Source: a virus
Length of the DNA: 49,963 nt
Reading direction: 5' to 3' (one strand)
Virus record (IMG/VR): IMGVR_UViG_3300044712_002653
Location: 1-49,963 of that record
Shown: in pieces, positions 14,823 to 21,967 of the stretch
Numbering within the stretch: position 1 is the stretch's first letter
Layout: each line of letters opens with the position of its first letter
The notes under the pieces: model-generated
The model's input: the letters and a program-made list of their open reading frames with translations, nothing else
The model's database searches: none
What the model was told of the DNA's origin: nothing
Program-made: the position numbers and the translations under genes

Positions 14823-15165
14823 GGCGCGCCTCTCCGTCTGCCTGGAGCGGATAGCCCGCCGCGAGCAGCGCTGCCTCCGCCTGCTGCAGCGCCTTTGGGT
14901 CGTGCTCGCGGAGCCAGGCGCTGATCCGCTTGTCGAGGACCATCACCAGCAGCGCGTCGGCGAGGTGGCAGACCGACCCGATGAGCTGCGCGTTCGCACG
15001 CTGCTCGTCGATTCCGGGCGCCGCCAGGACGTGCGCGACAGCGATCCCAGCGGGCGCACCGTCGATACGGCGGGCGCAGCGCACGTACAGCTTCGATCCC
15101 TCAGCCTTGCGATCCGGGGGGCTCACCGTCCACGGCCCCGCGCTCCACTTCGTCTCGTTCGGCAT
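14815..15165 (-). CDS. Hypothetical protein, first gene of leftward operon
   Basis: A 116-residue protein. The start MPNETKWSAGPWTVSPPD resembles the T-PGPW motif common at the N-terminus of small phage proteins. The middle contains DEQRANAQLIGSVCHLADAL, matching the ANA.LI...P.L pattern of that family. Function unknown. It is the first gene downstream of the predicted promoter at 15294-15322, with a leader of roughly 120 bases. Confidence 0.65.
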   Translation of the reverse strand: MPNETKWSAGPWTVSPPDRKAEGSKLYVRCARRIDGAPAGIAVAHVLAAPGIDEQRANAQLIGSVCHLADALLVMVLDKRISAWLREHDPKALQQAEAALLAAGYPLQADGEARHA

Positions 15166-15291
15166 CGCTTCCCCCTTCGCTTCGTGCTGCGTGCTCGTCG
15201 GCGTCGCACGGCTGTCCGTCTAGCTTCCCGGCCCTGGCCACCAATCCGCGGCTGCTGCGGGTTCTTCCGGTGGCTGCGTTGCAACGACTTC

Positions 15292-15339
15292 GGACTTTAT
15301 GTCCGTCACGCCTGCCCGTCAAGAACGGACATAAAGTCC
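15292..15339 (-). promoter_or_regulatory. Leftward promoter with two repressor operators
   Basis: Two 13-bp operators, GGACTTTATGTCC at 15292-15304 and its exact inverse GGACATAAAGTCC at 15327-15339, start 35 bp apart. Read on the minus strand, a -35 TTGACG (15317-15322) and a -10 TAAAGT (15294-15299) are separated by 17 bp; the -10 lies inside the first operator and the second lies just upstream of the -35. This would drive the 15-kb leftward operon beginning at 15165. The rest of the gap 15166-15385 shows no gene. Confidence 0.8.
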
Positions 15340-15385
15340 GTTGCAAGTACCGGGAAAGTAAGGGTCAGCGCGCCGCGCGCCCGAC

Positions 15386-15616
15386 CTACGAGCCGCAGCG
15401 GTTCAGGACTTCAGCGCAGAGGTCCCGGAGCTCGGCCACGTAAACGAGCGCGGACTCAGGGTCCGGAGCGGGGAGGCAGTAGCCCGCCGCCGTCGCGAGG
15501 TACTTCATCTCGGGCACCTGCTCCTCGAGGCAGGCGCGAATCCGGACCCGGTGCTGCTCCGTCGATTCGGGCACCGCGCGACGCGCGGCGGCGACGGACC
15601 CATGAGACGAGCTCAT
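15386..15616 (-). CDS. Small hypothetical protein
   Basis: A 76-residue protein, largely helical (QHRVRIRACLEEQVPEMKYL; ALVYVAELRDLCAEVLNRCG). The ATG has no clear ribosome site, and an upstream in-frame GTG at 15661 also lacks one, so the start is uncertain. It lies between the zinc-ribbon membrane gene and the leftward operators, in the switch region. Confidence 0.45.
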   Translation of the reverse strand: MSSSHGSVAAARRAVPESTEQHRVRIRACLEEQVPEMKYLATAAGYCLPAPDPESALVYVAELRDLCAEVLNRCGS

Positions 15617-15731
15617 GGTCGTTGGTGTTGCGCGCCCGGGGAAAGAGAGCCCCAACCCCACCCGCCAAGCAGCCCGAACGCGCGAACAGCACCCTGCCGG
15701 GCCGGTCTGACAGTGAGACTGCGGGGCGCCG

Positions 15732-16274
15732 CTACTCCTCGATCCGCAAGCCGAATTCCGGCGTGAAGCTCGCGACGGTCTTCCCGTTGCGCCAGTCCTC
15801 GAGGAGCGCCGACGTCAACTCCGGGTTCTCAACCCAGTGGTAGGTGAACGCGACGTCGGCAGCGAGCTGCTTCTCTTCGAGCGGGAGGCCGCGCCACCTG
15901 GGGCCGATCCGGAAGACGATGACGTTGCGGCCGGGGGCGCGCACGTACCCGTGGAACACCTGCGCACCGACGAGGTCCTCGAGGAACCTCTTCCGCTTCC
16001 CCTGCTTCGCTTTGGACTCGGCCGTTGGCTGAGGCCGTGGGCGAGGCGGCGGGGGCGGATCCATCGTCGGCACGGCCGGGCCGGACGGAGGCATCGCGGG
16101 CGCCCCCGGTGGCGTTCGGGCGAAGAACCACCACGCGCCGAACGCGAGCATCGCCAGGACGACGACGCCAGCGACCGCCGCGCCCGCTGACGAGACGGGC
16201 TTGCCGCACTTCGGGCAGGCACTCGCGGAGCTCGATACCGGCTCGCCGCAGTCTCGACACGGCTTCAGCGCCAT
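15732..16274 (-). CDS. Zinc-ribbon, single-pass membrane protein
   Basis: A 180-residue protein. CRDCGEPVSSSASACPKCGK (residues 6-25) is a zinc_ribbon_2 module; AAVAGVVVLAMLAFGAWWFF (about 33-52) is a transmembrane helix; a Pro-rich linker follows (about 60-85). The outer domain ends in a region resembling small periplasmic folds (FHGYVRAPGRNVIVFRIGPR; WVENPELTSALLEDWRNGK). The start overlaps the HTH-gene stop by one base (TGATG), so the two are co-expressed. In a lysogen it could act in superinfection exclusion or sensing; that is inference. Confidence 0.7.
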   Translation of the reverse strand: MALKPCRDCGEPVSSSASACPKCGKPVSSAGAAVAGVVVLAMLAFGAWWFFARTPPGAPAMPPSGPAVPTMDPPPPPRPRPQPTAESKAKQGKRKRFLEDLVGAQVFHGYVRAPGRNVIVFRIGPRWRGLPLEEKQLAADVAFTYHWVENPELTSALLEDWRNGKTVASFTPEFGLRIEE

Positions 16275-16576
16275 CAGGGCCCACCCTTCCCAGGGCCGAA
16301 CTTCTCGACGAGCTCGTCCCACTCGGCGAACGGCCACAGGCGCGGTGCGCCCAGGATCTCGGCGATGGCGCCGAGCTCCCGCACGGTGAACGGCGTGCGT
16401 CGCTTCCCCGTCCGCTTGTACCAGTCGTCCGGCGAGATCCCGATGCGCTCCGTGAGGCTCTTCACGTCGAGGGGCGCCTTCTCTCCGGGCGGTGCTCGTC
16501 TCCTGGCCTCGCGGACGACCCGCTCACGGATCTCGGTGACCGAGTACCGCGGCTCCCAGGTCTTTGCGGACGCCAT
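16274..16576 (-). CDS. Cro/CI-type HTH regulator
   Basis: A 100-residue DNA-binding protein. VKSLTERIGISPDDWYKRT (about 43-61) and FTVRELGAIAEILGAPRLWP form an XRE-like helix-turn-helix core with its last helices. It is divergent from the XRE gene at 16681 across a 104-bp gap holding three operators, the classic arrangement of a phage immunity region. Which of the two is the maintenance repressor cannot be decided from sequence. The ATG giving MASAKTWEP is chosen because longer frames run into the operators. Confidence 0.75.
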   Translation of the reverse strand: MASAKTWEPRYSVTEIRERVVREARRRAPPGEKAPLDVKSLTERIGISPDDWYKRTGKRRTPFTVRELGAIAEILGAPRLWPFAEWDELVEKFGPGKGGP

Positions 16577-16600
16577 CGCGGCCGAGTTTAGGCGCCCTCC

Positions 16601-16673
16601 GGACCGTATGTCCGCGATGTTGTTAGGACTTAAAGTCCGCGCTTGCGTTGTAGGCTTTACGGACATAAAGTCC
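16601..16673. promoter_or_regulatory. Divergent switch region with three operators
   Basis: Three 13-bp sites: GGACCGTATGTCC (16601-16613), GGACTTAAAGTCC (16626-16638) and GGACATAAAGTCC (16661-16673). The last two start 35 bp apart and frame a rightward promoter, -35 TTGCGT (16643-16648), 17-bp spacer, -10 TAAAGT (16666-16671), the same geometry as the leftward promoter near 15300. The first site is nearest the leftward HTH gene and is the most divergent. The predicted transcript would start at or just before the ATG at 16681. Confidence 0.8.
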
Positions 16674-16680
16674 GAATGCG

Positions 16681-17019
16681 ATGAGGGACGACGACAAGGT
16701 AAACGCGGTCGTGGGCGAGAACATCCGGCGCCTGCGCGTGGGGCGCGGGATGACGCGCCTGGCGCTCGCGGAGAAGGCCGGGATCGACGACAGCCACCTC
16801 GGGAAGATGGAGCGAGGAAAACGCGGGACGTCGAGCGGCGGGTACCAGCGCCTCGCGGACGCCCTGGGGGTCGCGGTCGCCGCGCTGTTCACCGTCGCGC
16901 CGGGCGCTCCCAAGAAGCGGAGCCCGCCGAAGGGCCGCCGCTCCGCGCCGCGCTCCGCCGCCGCCCGCCTCGTTCGTTCGCCGGTTCACGAAGCGAGCAT
17001 CCCGTACTCGAAGTCTTAG
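16681..17019 (+). CDS. XRE-family HTH repressor candidate
   Basis: A 112-residue protein with a complete XRE HTH at about residues 10-68: VGENIRRLRVGRGMTRLALA, EKAGIDDSHLGKMERGKRG, then QRLADALGVAVAALF. The C-terminal 40 residues are Pro/Arg/Ser-rich and lack a LexA-like autoprotease domain, so any induction would not use RecA-stimulated self-cleavage. It lies directly after an operator-covered -10 box, has no ribosome site, and may be leaderless as lambda cI is from PRM. It is the best candidate for the protein recognising the five operators. Confidence 0.8.
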   Translation: MRDDDKVNAVVGENIRRLRVGRGMTRLALAEKAGIDDSHLGKMERGKRGTSSGGYQRLADALGVAVAALFTVAPGAPKKRSPPKGRRSAPRSAAARLVRSPVHEASIPYSKS

Positions 17020-17067
17020 CGCCTGTCGCGTTCAGCACCGCACGCGCGACACCCTGGGGAGGGGACG

Positions 17068-17574
17068 ATGCCGGAGACGAGGTTCGAGGTCGCGAAGGTC
17101 CTGTTCGACCACATCGAGGGCGAGGGCGGCTACGGCTGCTCCCGGCTCGCCGAGAAGGTCGACTGCAACCCGCGCACGATCCAGAGGTGGTGCGCCAACG
17201 AGACGCGCCCGTACGCGGACGAGTTGCTGAAGGTGGTGGCAGCCATCCAGGAGGACGACCCCGCGCGCGCCTCCTCGCTCTGGCGCGCCCTCTCCGCTCT
17301 GGTGTTCCAGGAGTCGCGTCCCGCCCCCCGGGCCGAGCTCGCGGGCGACGTCGAGGACGGATGCCTCGCGGTCTCCGAGGAGGCGGGCGACGTCACGCGG
17401 GCGCTCCGGAAGGCACGCGACCCCCGCAGCGCGGGCGGCGTCGAGATCACGCCCGGCGAGGCCGCCGAGATCGCCGAGGAGGCCCGCGACGTGGAGCGAG
17501 CCGCGGTCGGCCTGCACGCGGCCGCCCGGAGCGTCCCCAGCCCGCAGCTCGCGCTCGCGTCGGGGGTGCGGTGA
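17068..17574 (+). CDS. CII-like phage regulatory protein (CP76-type)
   Basis: A 168-residue protein. YGCSRLAEKVDCNPRTIQRW (about 22-41) is a helix-turn-helix, followed by ADELLKVVAAIQEDDPARAS, the layout of the phage CII (CP76) family that decides between lysis and lysogeny. The C-terminal half is acidic and helical (EVTPGEAAEIAEEARDVERA-like). A good ribosome site, GGGGAGGGG, precedes the ATG. It follows the XRE gene, as CII follows Cro. Assignment is by pattern, so moderately sure. Confidence 0.65.
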   Translation: MPETRFEVAKVLFDHIEGEGGYGCSRLAEKVDCNPRTIQRWCANETRPYADELLKVVAAIQEDDPARASSLWRALSALVFQESRPAPRAELAGDVEDGCLAVSEEAGDVTRALRKARDPRSAGGVEITPGEAAEIAEEARDVERAAVGLHAAARSVPSPQLALASGVR

Positions 17575-17675
17575 TGCCCTGGCAGGCGTGGGTGGTCGTG
17601 GCGTACCTGGCGTTCGTCGGCGCGTTCGTGACCGCCTGGTCAGAGAAGCCGCGCCTCTCGGACGACGAGGCCTGA
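17574..17675 (+). CDS. Tiny single-pass membrane protein
   Basis: A 33-residue peptide: one hydrophobic helix (WQAWVVVAYLAFVGAFVTAW) and a charged tail SEKPRLSDDEA. It overlaps the previous stop as TGATG. Could be a small membrane regulator; function unknown. Confidence 0.5.
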   Translation: MPWQAWVVVAYLAFVGAFVTAWSEKPRLSDDEA

Positions 17676-17680
17676 CATCC

Positions 17681-18325
17681 ATGCACGTTCCGACCTTCGC
17701 GACGATGCAGGACTTCCTCGGCATGGGAACCGACCGGGCGCACGGCGCCCCGGCGGAACGTGCGGTCTCTTCGCCGTGCCCGGAAGCCGCCCGCGAGGAG
17801 GCGGCCCCATCCGGCGTGCCCGCGGGGTCTGCCTTCGATCTCCACCGCGCCACGCGCGCGGTGCCGTTCCTTCTCCTGTTCGGTCTGGTGGCCTGCAAGG
17901 GCCACCCGGAGGGCGCCGGGGCCACCCCCCCGGCCTCGGCGTCCTCCGTCTTCATCGGCGAGCGCGCGGGAGCGGCCAGCGCGAGGGCGGACTCGGCAAC
18001 CCCTGCAGCCGGGTCCGCCCTCGCCGACGCGGTGCGCCTTCGCCGGACGGTCGACGAGCTCGCGGCGCGCGTCGCCCGGCTCGACCCGGACGCCTTCGCG
18101 CGACCGGTGGGCGCCGGGTGCGCCGCCGCGTGTGACCTGCTCGGCGTGAAGGCGGTCACCTTCGCCGCCGGCGAGGCGCGCTGCACGTGCGGTCGCCTCC
18201 CGAGCCTCGGAACCCACCCAGCCACCAGCCGCGCCGCCCGGGCGCAGAAGGCCGCACGGCTCGAGACCGTGGCCGGGCCGGGCGCCCGGATCGCGGCGGC
18301 GGACGCGGTCGCGACGACGCCCTGA
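17681..18325 (+). CDS. Hypothetical protein with internal lipobox
   Basis: A 214-residue frame from the ATG at 17681. An unusual signal-like segment lies inside at about residues 55-72: RATRAVPFLLLFGLVACKG, where LVAC looks like a lipoprotein signal-peptidase II site. The true start may therefore be downstream, for example a GTG at 17818 giving a lipoprotein. After the lipobox come a low-complexity Ala/Ser stretch, a helix (VRLRRTVDELAARVARLDPD) and CAAACDLL...CTCGR cysteines. Function unknown. Confidence 0.5.
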   Translation: MHVPTFATMQDFLGMGTDRAHGAPAERAVSSPCPEAAREEAAPSGVPAGSAFDLHRATRAVPFLLLFGLVACKGHPEGAGATPPASASSVFIGERAGAASARADSATPAAGSALADAVRLRRTVDELAARVARLDPDAFARPVGAGCAAACDLLGVKAVTFAAGEARCTCGRLPSLGTHPATSRAARAQKAARLETVAGPGARIAAADAVATTP

Positions 18326-18384
18326 ACCTGCGCGCCCCGTCGGGCGCGAGCTGCCGGCGATGTCCGGCGAGGAGGACGGAAGCG

Positions 18385-18723
18385 ATGCACTACAGAGACG
18401 GAACGCCCGCCGAGCTGGGCGACAAGGTCACCGTGGCGGACGCCGACAGCGTGCCGGCGGACATCCACGGCGGCGCGACCGGCAACTTCAAGAAGATCCC
18501 CGACTACTACCTGACCGAGCAGGGCCGGAAGGAGCGCACCGGCGTCGTCATCGGGCGCGACACGAAGGGCACCTGCGGCGTCGCGATCTTCCGGCCGACG
18601 AGCGACGTCGTCCGGTCGCTCGGGTACACGGTGCTCTGCACGCAGTCGCAGGAGCCGGGCGCCTTCGTCGTCGAGGGCTTCTGCATGCCGTGCGAGACGG
18701 CGTACCTGCGGAAGGTGGCCTAG
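18385..18723 (+). CDS. Hypothetical phage protein (KOW/SH3-like start)
   Basis: A 112-residue protein beginning MHYRDGTPAELGDKVTV, the pattern of small barrel-fold phage proteins (Y.DGT.A..GD.V). Later GVVIGRDTKGTCGVAIF and CMPCETAYLRKV. GGAGG lies nine bases before the ATG. Function unknown. Confidence 0.65.
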   Translation: MHYRDGTPAELGDKVTVADADSVPADIHGGATGNFKKIPDYYLTEQGRKERTGVVIGRDTKGTCGVAIFRPTSDVVRSLGYTVLCTQSQEPGAFVVEGFCMPCETAYLRKVA

Positions 18724-18725
18724 CC

Positions 18726-19001
18726 GTGGCCGATCGCCCGGTTCGCCGCCTCCCGCCGCACACCGGCAACGGACGGCCGGAGGGCCGCCGTCTCCGGATC
18801 CCGCTGCGCCGAGGCGGCGGGCCGGGCGACCTCTACTTCGGGCCGATCGTCCTGCGCGTGAAGGAGAAGGACGCGCACGGTCGGCCGCGCCTCGCCGAGT
18901 GCTTCTACGACGAGGACGTCATCGACCTCGAGAACGGCGACGAGTTCGTCACCGCGTTCATCGCGGCGGCGGCGCTCGTCCCGCCGAAGGCGTCGGCGTA
19001 G
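18726..19001 (+). CDS. Hypothetical phage protein
   Basis: A 91-residue protein from a GTG with AAGGTGG upstream. A basic N-terminus (DRPVRRLPPHTGNGRPEGRR) leads into a beta-rich part (DLYFGPIVLRVKEKD; RLAECFYDEDVIDLENGDEF). Not recognised. It starts two bases after the preceding stop. Confidence 0.55.
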   Translation: MADRPVRRLPPHTGNGRPEGRRLRIPLRRGGGPGDLYFGPIVLRVKEKDAHGRPRLAECFYDEDVIDLENGDEFVTAFIAAAALVPPKASA

Positions 19002-19004
19002 AGC

Positions 19005-19466
19005 ATGGCCCCGCTCGCTGCACAGATCGGTCTCGACTTCAGCGCCAAGCCGGCGCCGGGGTCGAGGCCTGTCCGCGGCGAGCGGGTGCCCGACCCGGTC
19101 TTCCTGAGCATCCGCGCCGAGGTGGCCCGAGAGATCGCGTCCCGCCGCGGCGAGGCCCAGGCCGTCACCGGGGAGCGCCTTGCCGAGATCGTGAAGGAGC
19201 GGCTCGGCCTCGAGGCGATGACCCTGCGGACCGTCCAGCGCCGCTGCGAGGAGGCGGTCGAGCAGATCCGCGACGAGGGCGAGCAGCTCATCGCCGCGAC
19301 GGGGGCAGGGAAGTTCACCCCGGAGACGGTCGAGGAGCTCGAGCGTGACCTCCGGCAGTCGACGGCGCGCGCCCTGAAGCAGCTCCGGCACCGGTCCCGT
19401 GTGAAGCGGGCGCTGCTCGAGTTCCGCGGGCAGCAGCGGCTGAGCGCCGCGGAGATCGCGCGATGA
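19005..19466 (+). CDS. Hypothetical helical protein
   Basis: A 153-residue, mostly helical, charged protein (SIRAEVAREIASRRGEAQAV; LRTVQRRCEEAVEQIRDEGE) ending in a basic helix. A segment RLAEIVKERLGLEAMTLRTV could be an HTH. The stop overlaps the MT-A70 start. Function unknown. Confidence 0.5.
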   Translation: MAPLAAQIGLDFSAKPAPGSRPVRGERVPDPVFLSIRAEVAREIASRRGEAQAVTGERLAEIVKERLGLEAMTLRTVQRRCEEAVEQIRDEGEQLIAATGAGKFTPETVEELERDLRQSTARALKQLRHRSRVKRALLEFRGQQRLSAAEIAR

Positions 19467-20311
19467 CGCCCCCGCTTCCCACCACGCCGGGCGGCTGGCC
19501 CTGCATCGTGGCCGACCCGCCGTGGTCGTTCCGTGACACGGGCTCCCGTCTCGCCCCAGACCAGCGCAGGAAGCGCGGGAAGAAGAAGGGCTACAGGACC
19601 CTCTCGCTCGACGACATCGCGGCGCTGCCGATCCGCGACATCGCCGCGAAGGACGCGTTCCTGTTCCTCTGGACGACCGACGCCCACCTCGTGGACGGCT
19701 CCGCCGCGGAGGTCGCGATCCGCTGGGGCTTCGAGCCGAAGCGGGTCTGGACGTGGGTGAAGGCGACGCCCCCGGCCGTCGACCTGCGGATGGCCGTGGC
19801 TGGTCAGGTCGACCTCCTGCGCGAGCAGGGGTACGGCCGCGATGCCCGGTCGCTCCGTCGCGTCCTCACGGCGACGAAGCGCGACCTCCACCTCGGTACG
19901 CTGGGCTTCGGGGGAGGCCACTACGTCCGGACCGCGGACGAGAAGGTGCTCATCTGCCGCCGCGGCCGGGCACGGGTCCTCGTCCACGACGAGCGGAGCG
20001 TGTTCTTCGCCCCGCGCCGCGCGAACGGCCTCACCGGCGAGGTCCACTCGACGAAGCCGCCCGAGCTGCTCGCGAAGGTCGAGCGGGTCTGCATTGGACC
20101 CCGCCTCGAGCTCTTCGCCCGCGAGGAGCGCCGAGGCTGGCGCGCGTGGGGGAATCAGGTGCCGCCGTACCAGGTCGGCGACGGCTGCCCGAACTGCGGG
20201 AGCACGAAGACGATCACCGGCCGCGGCGGGTGGCTCCTCGACTGCCGCGAATGCGGCTTCACCTTCACCGATCGCAGTCCTGAGGTCGTGGCGCGGAGGT
20301 CAGCTGCATGA
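19463..20311 (+). CDS. MT-A70 family adenine methyltransferase with zinc ribbon
   Basis: A 282-residue protein. IVADPPWSF (DPPW at 18-21) is the MT-A70 catalytic motif; YRTLSLDDIAALPI, FLFLWTTDAHL, WGFEPKRVWTWVKA, FGGGHYVRTADEKVLI and the KPPELL segment follow the family order. It is expected to methylate adenine at N6 in DNA. A C-terminal extension CPNCGSTKTI...CRECGFTF (about 235-263) is a zinc ribbon, not part of the usual catalytic core, and could help DNA binding. It overlaps neighbours on both sides by ATGA. Confidence 0.9.
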   Translation: MTPPLPTTPGGWPCIVADPPWSFRDTGSRLAPDQRRKRGKKKGYRTLSLDDIAALPIRDIAAKDAFLFLWTTDAHLVDGSAAEVAIRWGFEPKRVWTWVKATPPAVDLRMAVAGQVDLLREQGYGRDARSLRRVLTATKRDLHLGTLGFGGGHYVRTADEKVLICRRGRARVLVHDERSVFFAPRRANGLTGEVHSTKPPELLAKVERVCIGPRLELFAREERRGWRAWGNQVPPYQVGDGCPNCGSTKTITGRGGWLLDCRECGFTFTDRSPEVVARRSAA

Positions 20312-20835
20312 GCCCCGTGGACCAGCTCGCCCTGCATCTGGAGGCGCGGCGCACCGTGAACCCGCCTCCGCCCGCGTTCCGGCTGCCCGACGTGTTCGGA
20401 GACGGCGCCGTCGGCGCGCGCGTGGCGGAGACGCTCGACCGCGTCCGGATCGCCGAGGAGGAGCTCGCGGCCGCCCAGCTTCCGCCGGAGGTCCGCGCTC
20501 GGGCGTTCGGCGTGCTCATCCCGACGGCCGCGCTGCGCGGGAAGACGGCCGAGCTGTACCGCGCCCACGCGCGCGAGCTCCTCGGCCGCCTCGCCCGCGG
20601 CGAAGACACGTCCCCCGGGACGCTCGCCGAGTGCCTCTCGGCCTGCCTCTACACGGCAGGCGACGCCCCGCTGCGCCAGGAGGGCCAGGCGCTGACGGAG
20701 TGGCTGTTCGCCGAGGTCTTCCCGGAGCAGGCGAAGGCGATCGGCTGCGGGGAGGCGCGGGAGCGGTGGGCCGGGCAGGTCCAGGAGGACCTCGCGGCGC
20801 TCCGCCGCCGGCTCGCCACGAGGAGGGGATGCTGA
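20308..20835 (+). CDS. Hypothetical phage protein
   Basis: A 175-residue, helix-rich protein (RVAETLDRVRIAEEELAAAQ; KTAELYRAHARELLGRLARG; CLSACLYTAGDAPLRQEGQA). Ends in a basic tail RRRLATRRGC. No family recognised. Start by ATGA overlap with the MT-A70 gene. Confidence 0.55.
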   Translation: MSPVDQLALHLEARRTVNPPPPAFRLPDVFGDGAVGARVAETLDRVRIAEEELAAAQLPPEVRARAFGVLIPTAALRGKTAELYRAHARELLGRLARGEDTSPGTLAECLSACLYTAGDAPLRQEGQALTEWLFAEVFPEQAKAIGCGEARERWAGQVQEDLAALRRRLATRRGC

Positions 20836-21212
20836 TGGCCTCGCCGGCGCCGGACCGCGTCTACGTGATGTTCGCCTGCAACGCGCCCGAGAGCGGCGCG
20901 TTCACGGGGCGCGTCGACCAGATCGAGATCGGCGACGCCGACCTGAAGCTGGTGTGCGCGAGCGCGCGTGGGTGGCGGATGCGCGAGGACGGCGACACGG
21001 TTCGGGTCGCCCGGGAGCGGTTCGCCACGCGCGGCGACTGGGGGCACTGGGTCGGGAACTGGTGCTGGGACGGCGTGACGATGCCGATCGCCGAGGCGCG
21101 TCGCCTCGCCGAGCACCTCCTCGCCGGCGGGTGGGACCTCGAGGAGGCCGTCACCGAGGGCGGCCCGTTCGCCGACATCGCCTGCCGCGCGTTCGGGGAG
21201 GGGACATGCTGA
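20835..21212 (+). CDS. Hypothetical phage protein
   Basis: A 125-residue protein beginning MASPAPDRVYVMFACNAPES. The ATG at 20835 overlaps the preceding stop (TGATG) and has AGGAGGGG at good distance; an earlier ATG at 20829 is too close to that site. The sequence looks like a small alpha/beta fold ending in a helix (AEARRLAEHLLAGGWDLEEA). Unknown function. Confidence 0.55.
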   Translation: MASPAPDRVYVMFACNAPESGAFTGRVDQIEIGDADLKLVCASARGWRMREDGDTVRVARERFATRGDWGHWVGNWCWDGVTMPIAEARRLAEHLLAGGWDLEEAVTEGGPFADIACRAFGEGTC

Positions 21213-21565
21213 ACGTTCCGGAGACCTGCGCGCACGGGTGCGTCGGATGGTGCGCGGCCTGCGACTGGGAGCTGAACCACCCCGACCTCCCCGGTCGCGC
21301 CGCGGTCGACTGCCCGGTCCGCGCCTGCCGGCACCCGATGTCCAAGCACCGGGACGGGATCTGCACCGTGGACGCCTGCGGGTGCGGTCTTCCTCATCCC
21401 CGGGACGCGGTCCGGTACGTCGAGGACGACCTGGCGCCGTGGACGGGTCGCGTCAACCTGCCGAACCTCATCGCGGCCATCGCCGAGGAGGCCGAGGGCG
21501 AGGCGCCCCGCGTTGCGCTCCAGCTCCGCCGCGCGCTCGCGGTCACGCACGGGAGGACCTGGTAG
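21206..21565 (+). CDS. Cysteine-rich hypothetical protein
   Basis: A 119-residue protein with eight or more cysteines in its first 60 residues: CAHGCVGWCAACDWEL, DCPVRACRHPMSKH, CTVDACGCGLP, consistent with two zinc-binding knuckles. The C-terminus is helical (NLIAAIAEEAEGEAPRVALQ). GGGGAGGGGAC precedes the ATG, which overlaps the upstream gene by 7 bases. Confidence 0.6.
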   Translation: MLNVPETCAHGCVGWCAACDWELNHPDLPGRAAVDCPVRACRHPMSKHRDGICTVDACGCGLPHPRDAVRYVEDDLAPWTGRVNLPNLIAAIAEEAEGEAPRVALQLRRALAVTHGRTW

Positions 21566-21967
21566 ATGGCCCGCGCGAAGGCCCAGGCCGCGCCCCCGAC
21601 CGTCGACCGGCTCCGTGAGGTGCTCGGGTCCTACCGGTACACGTTCGCGAACGAGAAGGACCTCCAGGACGGTCTCGCCCGCGTGCTCTTCCAGCGCGGT
21701 ATCCGGTTCGACCGCGAGGTCCGCCTCCCGCCGCTCACGAAGGACGACCGCGTGAAGGACATCCCGGACTTCATGGTCGACGGGATCGCCGTCGAGGTGA
21801 AGGTCGACGGAGGGCTCTCCGACGTCACGCGGCAGCTGCACCGGTACGCGCAGCGCAAGGAGGTCCGGTCGCTGCTCCTCGTCACGTCGCGCGCCGCGCT
21901 GGGGAACCAGCCCGCCGAGATGAACGGCAAGCGGCTCGTCGTGCTCACGCTGTGGGGTCTGGCCTGA
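21566..21967 (+). CDS. PD-(D/E)XK nuclease-like protein
   Basis: A 133-residue protein with the core of a PD-(D/E)XK nuclease: an N-terminal helix ending EKDLQDGLARVLFQRGI, then REVRLPP, the acidic residue in VKDIPDFMVDG, the E-x-K strand IAVEVKVDGG, and a following helix VTRQLHRYAQRKE with strand SLLLVTS. It would cut DNA with divalent metal. It sits immediately upstream of, and overlaps, the SNF2 helicase gene, suggesting the two proteins work together in replication or recombination. Confidence 0.75.
   Translation: MARAKAQAAPPTVDRLREVLGSYRYTFANEKDLQDGLARVLFQRGIRFDREVRLPPLTKDDRVKDIPDFMVDGIAVEVKVDGGLSDVTRQLHRYAQRKEVRSLLLVTSRAALGNQPAEMNGKRLVVLTLWGLA

Noticed and set aside
15101-15346. Minus-strand frame of 81 codons crossing the leftward promoter
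   Set aside because: It overlaps the 14815-15165 gene in another frame and spans the operators; no ribosome site and low-complexity product.
17032-18468. Minus-strand open frame of about 480 codons across the early region
   Set aside because: Antisense to the CII-like, membrane and lipobox genes, which carry ribosome sites and overlaps; the product is low-complexity Arg/Ala/Gly sequence.
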